Source: an uncultured Lachnospiraceae bacterium
Lineage (GTDB): Bacteria > Bacillota > Clostridia > Lachnospirales > Lachnospiraceae
Length of the DNA stretch: 33,389 nt
Direction of reading: 5' to 3'
Assembly (NCBI GenBank): GCA_910579935.1
Contig: CAJTVQ010000045.1
Location: forward strand, 1-33,389
Shown here: positions 15,792 to 23,117 of the stretch, piece by piece
Position numbering within the stretch: position 1 is the first letter of the stretch
Layout: each line of letters opens with the position of its first letter
The notes under the pieces: generated by a model
Databases searched by the model: none
What the model saw: only the letters and a program-made list of their open reading frames with translations
What the model was told of the DNA's origin: nothing
Made by a program: the position numbers and the translations under genes

Positions 15792-17165
15792 CTATTTTTC
15801 CTTCTCGTCCTCCTGCTCTGACACTGGAAGCCAGTGCTTAATTTTTGTCCACATGCCCATGACAAGATAGCGTAAGCCGTCAACGCAGTGATCCCCAATC
15901 TTTACGGGTTCTTCTTTTCCTTTTTCAATGGATTTCGGGTCATATGCATAAACCCCCAATTCCCTGACAAGGTTCTCCTGATCCGGGGAAATACCTAATA
16001 TATGGAACGTCAACGCCTTCTGCACCCTGCTGATTCCCAGCTTTACATCATTTTCGGCATCACGTATGATAACCGGCACACCGGAAGTCCGGCAGGCACG
16101 TTTTATTTCCTCCTGCAGTCCCTTCGCGGAAGGATCCAGGTACAGATAAAAACGTGTTCCCTCTGTCCCATACTTTTCACCAAGCTCCTTCACAAAAGCA
16201 ACAAAATCCTGTGCATACTCTGATGGGGCCTTCTGCGTACCTGATTCCCGTCCGCTATGGTAATACTCCCCCAGCCCGCGCAGTTTCCTGTTGGCCATAT
16301 CCAGCCCCGCTGCCTGGAATGTCGTGGCGTTCTGCTGCCCGTAATCTCCCCCGATGGCTATAATGGAAAAGCGGTCTTCGTACGGAACCGGGACATCTTT
16401 CATATGATCCGGACCGAACATGTAATAAATGACCTCATCAATGCCGACCTGGTCACCAAGCCATACCCAGCGGTACATCTTTTCATCCGATGCCTTCATG
16501 GCCTCCGCTTCATCAATAAGATTCTGTCCCAGCCATGCCACCGGCACATCCCGGTAATCCGTATGGATGTGGATGCAGTCGGGACGCTCTTCCATCTTCA
16601 CACACCACTGGTTAATTGGCGCATTTGGGTTCTTGGGCGGGTTGTACAGGTAGATCATCTGGAACCCGCTGCTGTTTCCCCTGATAAATGTTGCCGTAAT
16701 ATTGGAAAGTTCATCTTCTCCCTCCCCATCGTCAAAGAACTCCGTTAATTCGTCCAGTATGACCAGCTTGATCGGTTTATCTTCGTCAATGATTCCTTTT
16801 GTATCGTCAATGCCGTCAGACCCCGCAAAATACATCGTAGTGCCGTATTTTTTATAAGTAATTTCCATCGGGGATTTCGTTATTTCAAATTTGTTCTTTG
16901 GTACCCCGAGCCTGTTGATGCCACGGAGCATTTCCTTGTACACCGTTTTCCGCAGTTTGTTATGGCGCTTGCGGAGCACGACCACTGATCCGGATGCATC
17001 GTCTATCAGCTGGAACGTCCCCCTTATCCCCGCAAAACTGGACTTCGTTCCTGCCCTGCCGGATGTCAGGATGATATGCTTGTAAGTACGGTTATTGAAT
17101 ATTTTCCAGTACTTCGGTATGATTATTTCCGAAAGCCTCACCTGCTTCTTTTTCCCGCAAGTCAT
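15792..17165 (-). CDS. terL: Terminase large subunit (PBSX/Terminase_3 type)
   Basis: A 457-residue ATPase-nuclease. The Walker A-like SGRAGTKSS is at residues about 35-43 and Walker B VILDELTE near residue 137. The nuclease domain begins at GGDYGQQNATTF (about residue 270, first catalytic Asp) and continues with LYLDPSAKG and the GDHCVDGLRY segment. The gene overlaps terS by 74 bp. The start at 17165 gives MTCGKKKQVRLSEIIIPKYW, a normal N-terminus for this family. It drives DNA packaging with TerS and portal. Confidence 0.94.
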   Translation of the reverse strand: MTCGKKKQVRLSEIIIPKYWKIFNNRTYKHIILTSGRAGTKSSFAGIRGTFQLIDDASGSVVVLRKRHNKLRKTVYKEMLRGINRLGVPKNKFEITKSPMEITYKKYGTTMYFAGSDGIDDTKGIIDEDKPIKLVILDELTEFFDDGEGEDELSNITATFIRGNSSGFQMIYLYNPPKNPNAPINQWCVKMEERPDCIHIHTDYRDVPVAWLGQNLIDEAEAMKASDEKMYRWVWLGDQVGIDEVIYYMFGPDHMKDVPVPYEDRFSIIAIGGDYGQQNATTFQAAGLDMANRKLRGLGEYYHSGRESGTQKAPSEYAQDFVAFVKELGEKYGTEGTRFYLYLDPSAKGLQEEIKRACRTSGVPVIIRDAENDVKLGISRVQKALTFHILGISPDQENLVRELGVYAYDPKSIEKGKEEPVKIGDHCVDGLRYLVMGMWTKIKHWLPVSEQEDEKEK

Positions 17166-17844
17166 TTATCACTTCCACCCCGTCTCCTTCATCTTTTTCC
17201 GGCCCCATTCTTGCCGTATTCGCCTTAAGCTGTGCGATACGCGCCTTCTGCTCTTCGGTTGCAAGCTCCCAGTTCTTGTGAAGCAGTTCGTCATACTGCT
17301 TGATCATGCTCCTGAGTTCTCCCTGCGCCCTCGCCTGTGATTTAAGGAAATTCGCCTGCTTGTCCCACGCCTGCTGCACTTCCCATTTTTCGCCGATGAC
17401 ATTGCCCGTCTTGTCTTCAATCTTCTCAATCGTCTTGTCTTCCTTATCCCGCACGTACATGATCCGCTGTGCACGGATGATCGCGGCATGGGCAAGCCGT
17501 ATCTGGTCCCACAGGATATCAAGCGGATCCTCCGGTACCGCCTGCATGATGTCCAGGGTCTCTTCCGGAAGGTACCGCGAAAACAGGCCGTGCTTTTCCG
17601 CATTCTTATTCTTTTTCGGGGCGCCATGGCCGGCGGCATTCCGGTTTCCCGCCTGCCCGCCTTTCTTTCTGTGCGAACGCTCGTTATTTTTATCCGAGCG
17701 TTCGTTATCCCATTTATGGGTGCTTTTCCATCTCCTGACTGTCCCCTCCGGCAGGCCCAGCCGTTTTGCAATTTCAACCAGTTTCATTCCCTGCTTGAAC
17801 AGTTCCTTCGCTTCCGCTATCCTTTCATCCGGTTTCCGCGGCAT
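17092..17844 (-). CDS. terS: Terminase small subunit
   Basis: A 250-residue protein. The start ATG at 17844 follows GAGAGGTGG. Residues about 14-45 form a helix-turn-helix (MKLVEIAKRLGLPEGTVRRW), typical of PBSX XtmA-like small terminases. A basic linker with two NERS motifs follows, then coiled-coil helices for oligomerisation. The NERS repeat is encoded by a perfect 10-bp DNA inverted repeat (17674-17704). It recognises the packaging site and loads TerL. It is the first late gene after the DUF1492 regulator. Confidence 0.9.
   Translation of the reverse strand: MPRKPDERIAEAKELFKQGMKLVEIAKRLGLPEGTVRRWKSTHKWDNERSDKNNERSHRKKGGQAGNRNAAGHGAPKKNKNAEKHGLFSRYLPEETLDIMQAVPEDPLDILWDQIRLAHAAIIRAQRIMYVRDKEDKTIEKIEDKTGNVIGEKWEVQQAWDKQANFLKSQARAQGELRSMIKQYDELLHKNWELATEEQKARIAQLKANTARMGPEKDEGDGVEVINDLREKEAGEAFGNNHTEVLENIQ
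17674..17704. repeat. Perfect 10-bp inverted repeat inside terS
   Basis: CGAACGCTCG (17674-17683) and CGAGCGTTCG (17695-17704) flank an AT-rich 11-nt spacer. It lies just after the part of terS encoding the helix-turn-helix. Packaging (pac) sites often lie within or near terS, so this dyad is a candidate recognition site. It also encodes the doubled NERS peptide, so protein-level selection could explain part of it. Confidence 0.5.
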
Positions 17845-17881
17845 CACCACCACCTCTCATCCGTTTGTTCTGTGTAATATA

Positions 17882-17907
17882 AAAGAGACAGCCGGAGCCG
17901 TCTCTTT
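17882..17907. terminator. Bidirectional hairpin terminator at the early/late junction
   Basis: AAAGAGAC (17882-17889) and GTCTCTTT (17900-17907) form an 8-bp stem around a GC-rich 10-nt loop. On the plus strand it is followed by GTTTTTTTT, and on the minus strand by TTTTATATT. It sits between the DUF1492 regulator and terS, just downstream of a probable late start site. Confidence 0.75.
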
Positions 17908-17932
17908 GTTTTTTTTGTTTTTCACTGATTAC

Positions 17933-17969
17933 ACTATATCATAGATTGAGTGTGTACTTCTATGTACTT
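17933..17969 (-). promoter_or_regulatory. Probable activator-dependent late promoter
   Basis: On the minus strand two copies of AAGTACA lie exactly 10 bp apart (plus-strand TGTACTT at 17953-17959 and 17963-17969), upstream of TATGATATAGT (17933-17943). There is no good -35 hexamer. The repeats occupy that position, as expected for an activator-dependent promoter. The gene just before is a sigma-like DUF1492 protein, a natural candidate activator. The terminator at 17882-17907 would be met within about 20-25 nt of the predicted start. Confidence 0.5.
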
Positions 17970-17979
17970 TTAAAATTTT

Positions 17980-18489
17980 TTATGTCTTTTTTTTAATTGT
18001 GAAATGATCTAATGCCCTACCATGAATTTTATGTACTCCCTTATAGCTAAGTTCCATTTTATCTGCTATATCAACCCATTTCATCAGTTTTATGTATCGA
18101 TACATCAGGACATCCTTTTCATCTTCGTCGGAAAGTTCTTCTATCCTGTCAGTTATTTCCCTGCAAATCTTAATACGCTGGTATCTGCACCGCATATACC
18201 TCTTTTCTTCCTGTTCCAAAAGTGCGGCATAGCCGGATAAATCATTGTTGGACGAAGCATGGGGCATACCATCATTAACTATTGCCGGAATCATCCTGCC
18301 CAGACGCATCTCTTTTATTTTTAATTCGCTGCGCTCCATCTGACGTACCACGCGTTCGTATTCCTTAAGGTACTCCTTCTTTTCTTTGATTTTCTTTTTC
18401 CCTTCGGTTTCCCCTCTCTCGTCGCGGGCAATCGCTTCTTCCTGAATAATTATTTCTGTTTCCTTGTTGCATTTATCGCATATACGCAT
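17980..18489 (-). CDS. DUF1492 / ArpU-RinA-like late transcription regulator
   Basis: A 169-residue protein. The N-terminus (MRICDKCNKETEI) has a CxxC pair, followed by a charged coiled coil (residues about 20-70). The C-terminal region resembles sigma-70 region 4: MYRYIKLMKWVDIADKMELSYKGVHKIHGRALDHF. The motif 'VNDGMPHASSNNDLSGYAALLEQEEK' is typical of DUF1492 proteins, the last gene before terS in many Firmicute phages, where relatives (ArpU, RinA) switch on late genes. GGGAGG lies upstream. A TTG immediately before the chosen ATG is an alternative start. Confidence 0.85.
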   Translation of the reverse strand: MRICDKCNKETEIIIQEEAIARDERGETEGKKKIKEKKEYLKEYERVVRQMERSELKIKEMRLGRMIPAIVNDGMPHASSNNDLSGYAALLEQEEKRYMRCRYQRIKICREITDRIEELSDEDEKDVLMYRYIKLMKWVDIADKMELSYKGVHKIHGRALDHFTIKKKT

Positions 18490-18554
18490 CAATCTCTAAC
18501 ACCTCCCATCCTCTTGGAACATCCTGCCATTCCATAATGCACTCACCACAGGTA

Positions 18555-18872
18555 TCATCTTCCGCCGGATTTTACAATCCTTACTGCAACTTCTTTTGTT
18601 ATAACCGGCTTTTTATCCACATAGCATACAATTCCATCTTCATCTGTGCTTGATGATTCCAGCCGCTCCACAACCTTATCCACGTCATAGGCAATAGGCA
18701 CATTTCCGATAAGTGCAAAGGCTTCAAGCAACCCCTGCACAATATAGGATACCTTGCTCTCATTTCCTGTTTGGTAATCGTAAACGCTTTCAATTTCGCA
18801 TCCATATACATTTCTCATGTATTCGTTTATTTCTTTTATAAACGCGCTTCTGCTAATCAAATCATTACTCAT
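18555..18872 (-). CDS. Hypothetical early protein, 105 aa
   Basis: The protein begins MSNDLISRSAFIKEINEYMRN and has the segments YIVQGLLEAFALIGNVPIAYDVDKVVERLE and VITKEVAVRIVKSGGR. This 'DLISR.AF..E' plus 'P.AYDVDKVVE.L' combination is a widespread small phage family in Clostridia with no assigned function. The chosen ATG follows GGGGG at eight bases. An ATG six bases further up overlaps the previous stop and gives two more residues (MR). It is translationally linked to its neighbours at the end of the early operon. Confidence 0.75.
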   Translation of the reverse strand: MSNDLISRSAFIKEINEYMRNVYGCEIESVYDYQTGNESKVSYIVQGLLEAFALIGNVPIAYDVDKVVERLESSSTDEDGIVCYVDKKPVITKEVAVRIVKSGGR

Positions 18873-18874
18873 TC

Positions 18875-19132
18875 TCATTTCCCCCGTCTCTCAGCAAACA
18901 GCTCCAACACCTCAGAAACTCCACCTGTGAACAGTTCCCCTACCCTACAAGGCAGTTTCAGCAGTTTCCCCTGTTCTTCTAAGGCTTTGTAAGCATTAAA
19001 CTCTTCCAATGCGTCCAAAGGCTTTCCACAGGTATTAATGCAGTCCATTATACATCCAGTCCAATCCTTACAATTTTTACATTCTTCAAATTTTAATTTC
19101 TCCCTATTTCCCTTCACAATCTTTGTAATCAT
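18875..19132 (-). CDS. Cys-rich hypothetical early protein, 85 aa
   Basis: The start at 19132 overlaps the previous stop by four bases (ATGA). The protein opens MITKIVKGNREKLKFEECKNCKDWTGCIMDCINTCGKPLDAL. It has five cysteines in a CxxC-x4-C-x3-C-x3-C pattern within 20 residues, suggesting a small metal-binding fold. A helical second half contains EEFNAYKALEEQGKLLKLP, a motif often seen as a C-terminal phage 'YkalEeqGrLl.lPc.vGd' module. No function is recognised. Confidence 0.7.
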   Translation of the reverse strand: MITKIVKGNREKLKFEECKNCKDWTGCIMDCINTCGKPLDALEEFNAYKALEEQGKLLKLPCRVGELFTGGVSEVLELFAERRGK

Positions 19133-19329
19133 ATTTTTTTTTCTATCCCTTCTTCTGCCCGTGTGTTCCATGCCTTCAATGCTTCCCTAAGCGAATTCTC
19201 TGTTGCGCGCGGTTTTATCCTGCATGCACTGTTTACGCAACAGACCGTAACGCATCCTCTCAACGGCATATCATACGCCAAAACGGGACTTTCCCCACAA
19301 AATGGGCACTCCTTCATTGTCTCATCCAT
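19129..19329 (-). CDS. Lar-like restriction alleviation / zinc-ribbon protein
   Basis: A 66-residue protein with CPFCGESPVLAYD near the N-terminus and CVNSACRIKPR in the middle, ending EALKAWNTRAEE. The CPxCG...C-x-x-x-x-C plus 'A..AWN.R' layout is that of the Lar family (PF14354), whose prototype relieves host type I restriction. Many phage relatives are of unproven function. The start MDET overlaps the previous stop by eight bases. A second ATG (MKECPFCG) twelve bases later is an alternative. Confidence 0.75.
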   Translation of the reverse strand: MDETMKECPFCGESPVLAYDMPLRGCVTVCCVNSACRIKPRATENSLREALKAWNTRAEEGIEKKI

Positions 19330-21067
19330 GCTTCCCACCCCTTTTCTTCTGCAGGTCCTTTAAAAACTCTACAAGATATGTTTCGCTGTCCGGAGTATTC
19401 CGATATTTCTCATCGTACCTTGCCTGCCCATATCCCTTCTTGCCCATTTCAAGCAGATGGAAAAAATATTCATCCCTTGGTTCTTTCCGCCAATAATCCT
19501 GTCGCTGCGGATGCTCTGCCACTATCAGACGGCTTCCGTCCTGAAAATCGTACTTGTAATAATTTACATCGATGCTCTCATCCCTGTACCACAGCCCCCA
19601 TGCCTTATAGTTCCTCAGCCATTCTTTGCGCTGGTCCGTATTTTTCAGGGACGGCAGCTCCGGCTGTATGATTTCTTCCTGCCCGGATTCCTGCCCTTTG
19701 ACCATCAATTCCAGTGCATTTACGATAATCCCCTGCCTCAGTACCGTCATTTCCGGAATACCGCCAACCTCAATGTATTCGTTTAACAGTCTGCGTTCTT
19801 TATCAAGAATCCATTTTGCCTCAGCAGATTCATATTCCGGTGTGCTCTCTTTCACATCCTGCGCTTTGGGTATACTGCCAGCACTGCTTTCTCCTTCATC
19901 CGTTTTTGCTACAGATCTGTCGCATCTGTATCCACAGGTTTCCGTACATTCTTTGCAGCACGGATCCGCCGCGTTATCTCCCGGCCGGTGGTAAGCCTTT
20001 TCCTGGCTGATAAACTGACAGGAATCTCCCATTTCCTCTTTAAGCTGCCCAAGCACATTCATCGTTGTACAGGAAAATGGATTACCAAGAGGCGCCTCAG
20101 CACAATACCTGTCCTTCTGACGGATTCCGCAATCCTGTGCACAGGAAAAGCAGTTATACTTATGCCCGCATCCTTCTGTTGTCAGTAAACTTCCTTCCGG
20201 ATACTCCGTAACCGGATACCCGTAAGGAGACAGTTTTTCCACCTGCCTGTCTGGTATACCTGCATTTTTCTTCTCTGACGCAGCTTCCATCAACACCGCC
20301 GCAAACCGGGCATAGGTAAAATGCATTTTTTCCGTCCCAAATCTCATATCCAGTCCCTTTGCAAAACTGTGAAAATGGAATTCCCATTCTTTACAACCCG
20401 AATAGTGGCATCCATAGGGTGGGATATACTCCTGCAGCGCCTTGGCGCGTTTACTGCTGTCCCCTTCCATGCGGCACACTTCAATGAGTCCTTCCGCTTC
20501 CGACGCACATATCCCCATATACTGTCTGACAAACCAGTATTCATCATGCGGCTCCTCCGGGAATCCCATTTGCGACGTCGCAACTTCCTCCTTCTGCTCC
20601 TGCGGTACCTCCCGGTATTCCCCGTCAATAACCACTTCCGTTTCTTCCTGCTTTGGTACCGGCTTTTCTTTTTTCGGCTTTGCCTGCCGTTTTATATCCC
20701 GGACTTCCCTTACGGTCATTTCCGGCTTAACGTTCCCTTCCAGTTCCGGAGACATACTTAACATTTCGATCAGTACCCCCTGCGAATATTCCGCATATTC
20801 GGGACGTATATCCATGCTCCTGCCCGATATGGAATACCTCTTATTGATCGCAATGAAACGGCTTGCCAGTGAATACTCCATATGCAGTTCTTCCCTCAGG
20901 TAATCATCAAAACTGTTATACCCTGCCTTCCAGATCCGGCCATCCATTACGCGCCTTAACATAAATCCGAGTTGTACCGCATCCCGCGCGGAACGCCGCA
21001 TTGCGCGCTTTATTTCCCCCGTCAGCTGCTCGTATTCCATTCTTTCCACTGCCATCGATGCATCCAT
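19322..21067 (-). CDS. Large Cys-rich early protein with ParB/DUF3102-like N-terminus
   Basis: A 581-residue protein. The start at 21067 follows GGAGG by eight bases. In-frame ATGs at 21082 and 21109 are weaker. Residues about 10-120 (EQLTGEIKRAMRRSARDAVQ, then GYNSFDDYLREELHMEYSLASRFIAIN, then MTVREVRDIKRQ) resemble DUF3102/ParB-like phage DNA-binding N-domains. A long charged linker follows. Residues about 285-400 hold a Cys cluster (GCGHKYNCFSCAQDCG, CTTMN, CCKECTETCGYRC) that may bind several zinc ions. The C-terminus has a 'WYRDESIDVNYYKYDF' region. It lies after the helicase in the replication operon. The function is unknown. Confidence 0.75.
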   Translation of the reverse strand: MDASMAVERMEYEQLTGEIKRAMRRSARDAVQLGFMLRRVMDGRIWKAGYNSFDDYLREELHMEYSLASRFIAINKRYSISGRSMDIRPEYAEYSQGVLIEMLSMSPELEGNVKPEMTVREVRDIKRQAKPKKEKPVPKQEETEVVIDGEYREVPQEQKEEVATSQMGFPEEPHDEYWFVRQYMGICASEAEGLIEVCRMEGDSSKRAKALQEYIPPYGCHYSGCKEWEFHFHSFAKGLDMRFGTEKMHFTYARFAAVLMEAASEKKNAGIPDRQVEKLSPYGYPVTEYPEGSLLTTEGCGHKYNCFSCAQDCGIRQKDRYCAEAPLGNPFSCTTMNVLGQLKEEMGDSCQFISQEKAYHRPGDNAADPCCKECTETCGYRCDRSVAKTDEGESSAGSIPKAQDVKESTPEYESAEAKWILDKERRLLNEYIEVGGIPEMTVLRQGIIVNALELMVKGQESGQEEIIQPELPSLKNTDQRKEWLRNYKAWGLWYRDESIDVNYYKYDFQDGSRLIVAEHPQRQDYWRKEPRDEYFFHLLEMGKKGYGQARYDEKYRNTPDSETYLVEFLKDLQKKRGGKHG

Positions 21068-21089
21068 AACCTTTTCCTCCATTCTTCCT

Positions 21090-22493
21090 TTAAGTCCGGT
21101 ATTTCTCAACCCTTGCCTTCAGTGCTTCCAAAAGCGCCGTCTGGCAGTCACTTTTTTTCTGCAGGGCCCCGACAACATCCTCGTCCACGCTGTCCTCCAC
21201 CACGAGATGGTGGATGCGCACCGTGTGCTCCTGCCCCTGCCTGTGAAGCCTTGCATTTGCCTGCTGGTACAGCTCCAGGCTGTAATTCAGCCCGAACCAT
21301 ATCACGTCACTGCCTCCCTGCTGCAGGTTCAGTCCGTAGGCCACGCTTGCCGGATGCGCAAACAGGATATCCGTCCTGCCTGCGTTCCAGTCCGCAATAT
21401 CGGCCGCATTCTTCAGTTCCGCCATTCTCAGCCCCGATTTTGCAAGCGCCCGTTCCAGCCGTTCCAGATCATGCTGGAAATTATAAAAAACAAGTGCGTG
21501 GCGTCCGTTCAGTTCCTCCACCAGTTCCAGGAATGCTTCCACCTTGTTTCCGTGTACCTCCACGGTTTCCCTGTTTTCAATGGCACGGTCATCCTCGTAC
21601 CGTTCCGTTGTCCGGTAAACGGCCCCGTTCGCCAGCTGCAGCAGTTTCCCCGAAAGAACCGCCGCGCTCCCGGCATCCAGTACGCCCTCCGGCAGTTCCA
21701 GTATCCGCTCCCGTTCCATCTCGTCATACGCTTTCCTTGCCCTGCTGTCCAGTTTCACATACCGGAAATTGTCAATCCTTTCCGGGAGTTCCAGGTAATC
21801 CTTTGCCGAAAGGCTTATGCAGATGTCCCGTATCCTCTCCTGTATCGCCTCATCCGCACCCGGCAGCGGCTCATAGGAAAAAATGGTCGTCCTGTTCCGG
21901 GATGCCGGCGTAAAATAGTTATTGCGGTATTCGGTTAACGTCCGGCCAAGCCTCTGCCCCCCGTCCAGCAGGAAAACCTGCGCCCACAGATCCGTAAGCC
22001 CGTTGGGGGACGGGGTTCCGGTCAGCTCCACAAGCCGGTTTATATGTCCGCGTATGTTCCGCAGGCTCTTGAACCGTTTCGCCTTATGGCTCTTGAAACT
22101 GCTGGACTCATCGATCACCACCATGTCAAACGGCCAGTCATTCCGGTAATAATCCACCAGCCACGGGACGTTTTCGCGGTTGATCACCCAGACGTTCCCC
22201 GGGCTGTTCAGGGCCCTTATCCGGCGGTTCCTGTCCCCGAGTACCGGAAGCACCTTAAGCATCCGCAGGTGGTCCCATTTGTCCTGCTCCCGCGTCCATG
22301 TATCCTCCGCCACTTTTTTCGGCGCTATGACAAGGCATCTCGACACAAGGAACCGGTTGAATATCAGGTCATTGACCGCCGTCAGTGTAATGGCCGTCTT
22401 GCCGAGTCCCATGTCCAGGAACAGTGCAAGGGCCTCGTCCTGGATAATGCGCGTTATGCAGTATCTCTGATAGTTGTGCGGTATGAATTTCAT
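21090..22493 (-). CDS. SNF2-family DEAD/H helicase
   Basis: A 467-residue superfamily 2 protein. Motif I is DMGLGKTA (about residues 27-34), motif II DESSS (about 128), motif III ELTGTPSPNG, and motif VI NARLHRQGQ (about 415-423). This is the compact SNF2-type helicase common in Firmicute phage replication modules, next to a VRR-NUC nuclease. The start overlaps the nuclease stop by four bases (ATGA). It probably acts with the nuclease in replication, repair or recombination of phage DNA. Confidence 0.92.
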   Translation of the reverse strand: MKFIPHNYQRYCITRIIQDEALALFLDMGLGKTAITLTAVNDLIFNRFLVSRCLVIAPKKVAEDTWTREQDKWDHLRMLKVLPVLGDRNRRIRALNSPGNVWVINRENVPWLVDYYRNDWPFDMVVIDESSSFKSHKAKRFKSLRNIRGHINRLVELTGTPSPNGLTDLWAQVFLLDGGQRLGRTLTEYRNNYFTPASRNRTTIFSYEPLPGADEAIQERIRDICISLSAKDYLELPERIDNFRYVKLDSRARKAYDEMERERILELPEGVLDAGSAAVLSGKLLQLANGAVYRTTERYEDDRAIENRETVEVHGNKVEAFLELVEELNGRHALVFYNFQHDLERLERALAKSGLRMAELKNAADIADWNAGRTDILFAHPASVAYGLNLQQGGSDVIWFGLNYSLELYQQANARLHRQGQEHTVRIHHLVVEDSVDEDVVGALQKKSDCQTALLEALKARVEKYRT

Positions 22494-22834
22494 AGTTTCC
22501 CTCCATGCGGCGCCCGGTCCGCCATTTCCTGAAATACCCTGTCCAGGGGGCCTGGCTGTTCCCTGATGCTCCTGATTGCCGCTTCCGCGGAATCCGCATC
22601 ATCCACGACTGCGGTAAAACACCCCAGGCGCCGCAGCTCTGCCATCCGGAATTCCTGCTGCTTTCCGGGCTTTTTCCCCTTCTGCTTCAGCTCGACGAAA
22701 CCGATATGCCCTCCCGGCATTATGACCAGCCGGTCCGGTATTCCCGTATTCCCGGGTGACACGAACTTATACGCCTTTCCCCCTGCCCGTGCTACCATTG
22801 CGCGGAACTTTTTTTCCAGTACGCTCTCTTTCAT
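22490..22834 (-). CDS. VRR-NUC domain nuclease
   Basis: A 114-residue PD-(D/E)xK-fold protein. After the start MKESVLEKKF it has AGGKAYKFVSPGNTGIPDRLVIMPGGHIGFVELKQKGKKP. GIPDR supplies the Asp and FVELK the E-x-K pair of the VRR-NUC active site (PF08774). The start at 22834 is preferred because AGGCGGG precedes it. A longer reading begins inside the non-coding region. It is coupled to the SNF2 helicase downstream. Likely roles are branched-DNA or flap cleavage during replication. Confidence 0.9.
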   Translation of the reverse strand: MKESVLEKKFRAMVARAGGKAYKFVSPGNTGIPDRLVIMPGGHIGFVELKQKGKKPGKQQEFRMAELRRLGCFTAVVDDADSAEAAIRSIREQPGPLDRVFQEMADRAPHGGKL

Positions 22835-22890
22835 TTTTCCCGCCTGCCTTTCATGCCTGTCATGTACGTTCACGCCTGTGTATCGTGTGC

Positions 22891-23117
22891 GTACGCGTTA
22901 CGCGCGTATATCTTTTTATAAAATCAAGGGTACAAGGGGTATATATACCCTTATTTCCCTTGTTTATTTATTTATATAGTAAAAAATGTTTAAATGTCTA
23001 CAAATACCATCTAAGCCCGTATTTATCGGCATTTCAGCGTAAACATTAGAATGTTTTTTGCTGTCTACATGTCTACCCGCCCCCGTAGACATTTCCGTCC
23101 GGTGGATGAATGTCTAC
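22891..23117. other. Candidate replication origin: iterons, AT-rich stretch and nested palindrome
   Basis: This stretch spans the end of the primase-helicase gene and the gap of about 240 bp before the VRR-NUC gene. It contains TGTCTAC at 22995, 23062, 23070 and 23111 and its complement at 23085, with two of them forming ATGTCTAC-N8-GTAGACAT. It also holds a 38-bp symmetric dyad (CAAGGG, six bases, GGGTATATATACCC, six bases, CCCTTG; 22925-22962), a TACGCG/CGCGTA dyad at 22892-22908 and an AT-rich block at 22960-22990. Repeated short motifs plus AT-rich DNA beside primase-helicase are typical of phage origins. This is inferred, not demonstrated. Confidence 0.45.

Noticed and set aside
18493..18554. 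Very short frames between the DUF1492 gene and its upstream neighbour (one with a CxxC pair and MEWQDVPRGWEV)
   Set aside because: About 20-30 codons, with no convincing start. It cannot be distinguished from chance.
20972..21913. 313-codon plus-strand open frame opposite the SNF2 helicase
   Set aside because: It is antisense to a gene with clear helicase motifs, has shadow-like composition (many Pro, His, Arg and Ser) and no ribosome site.
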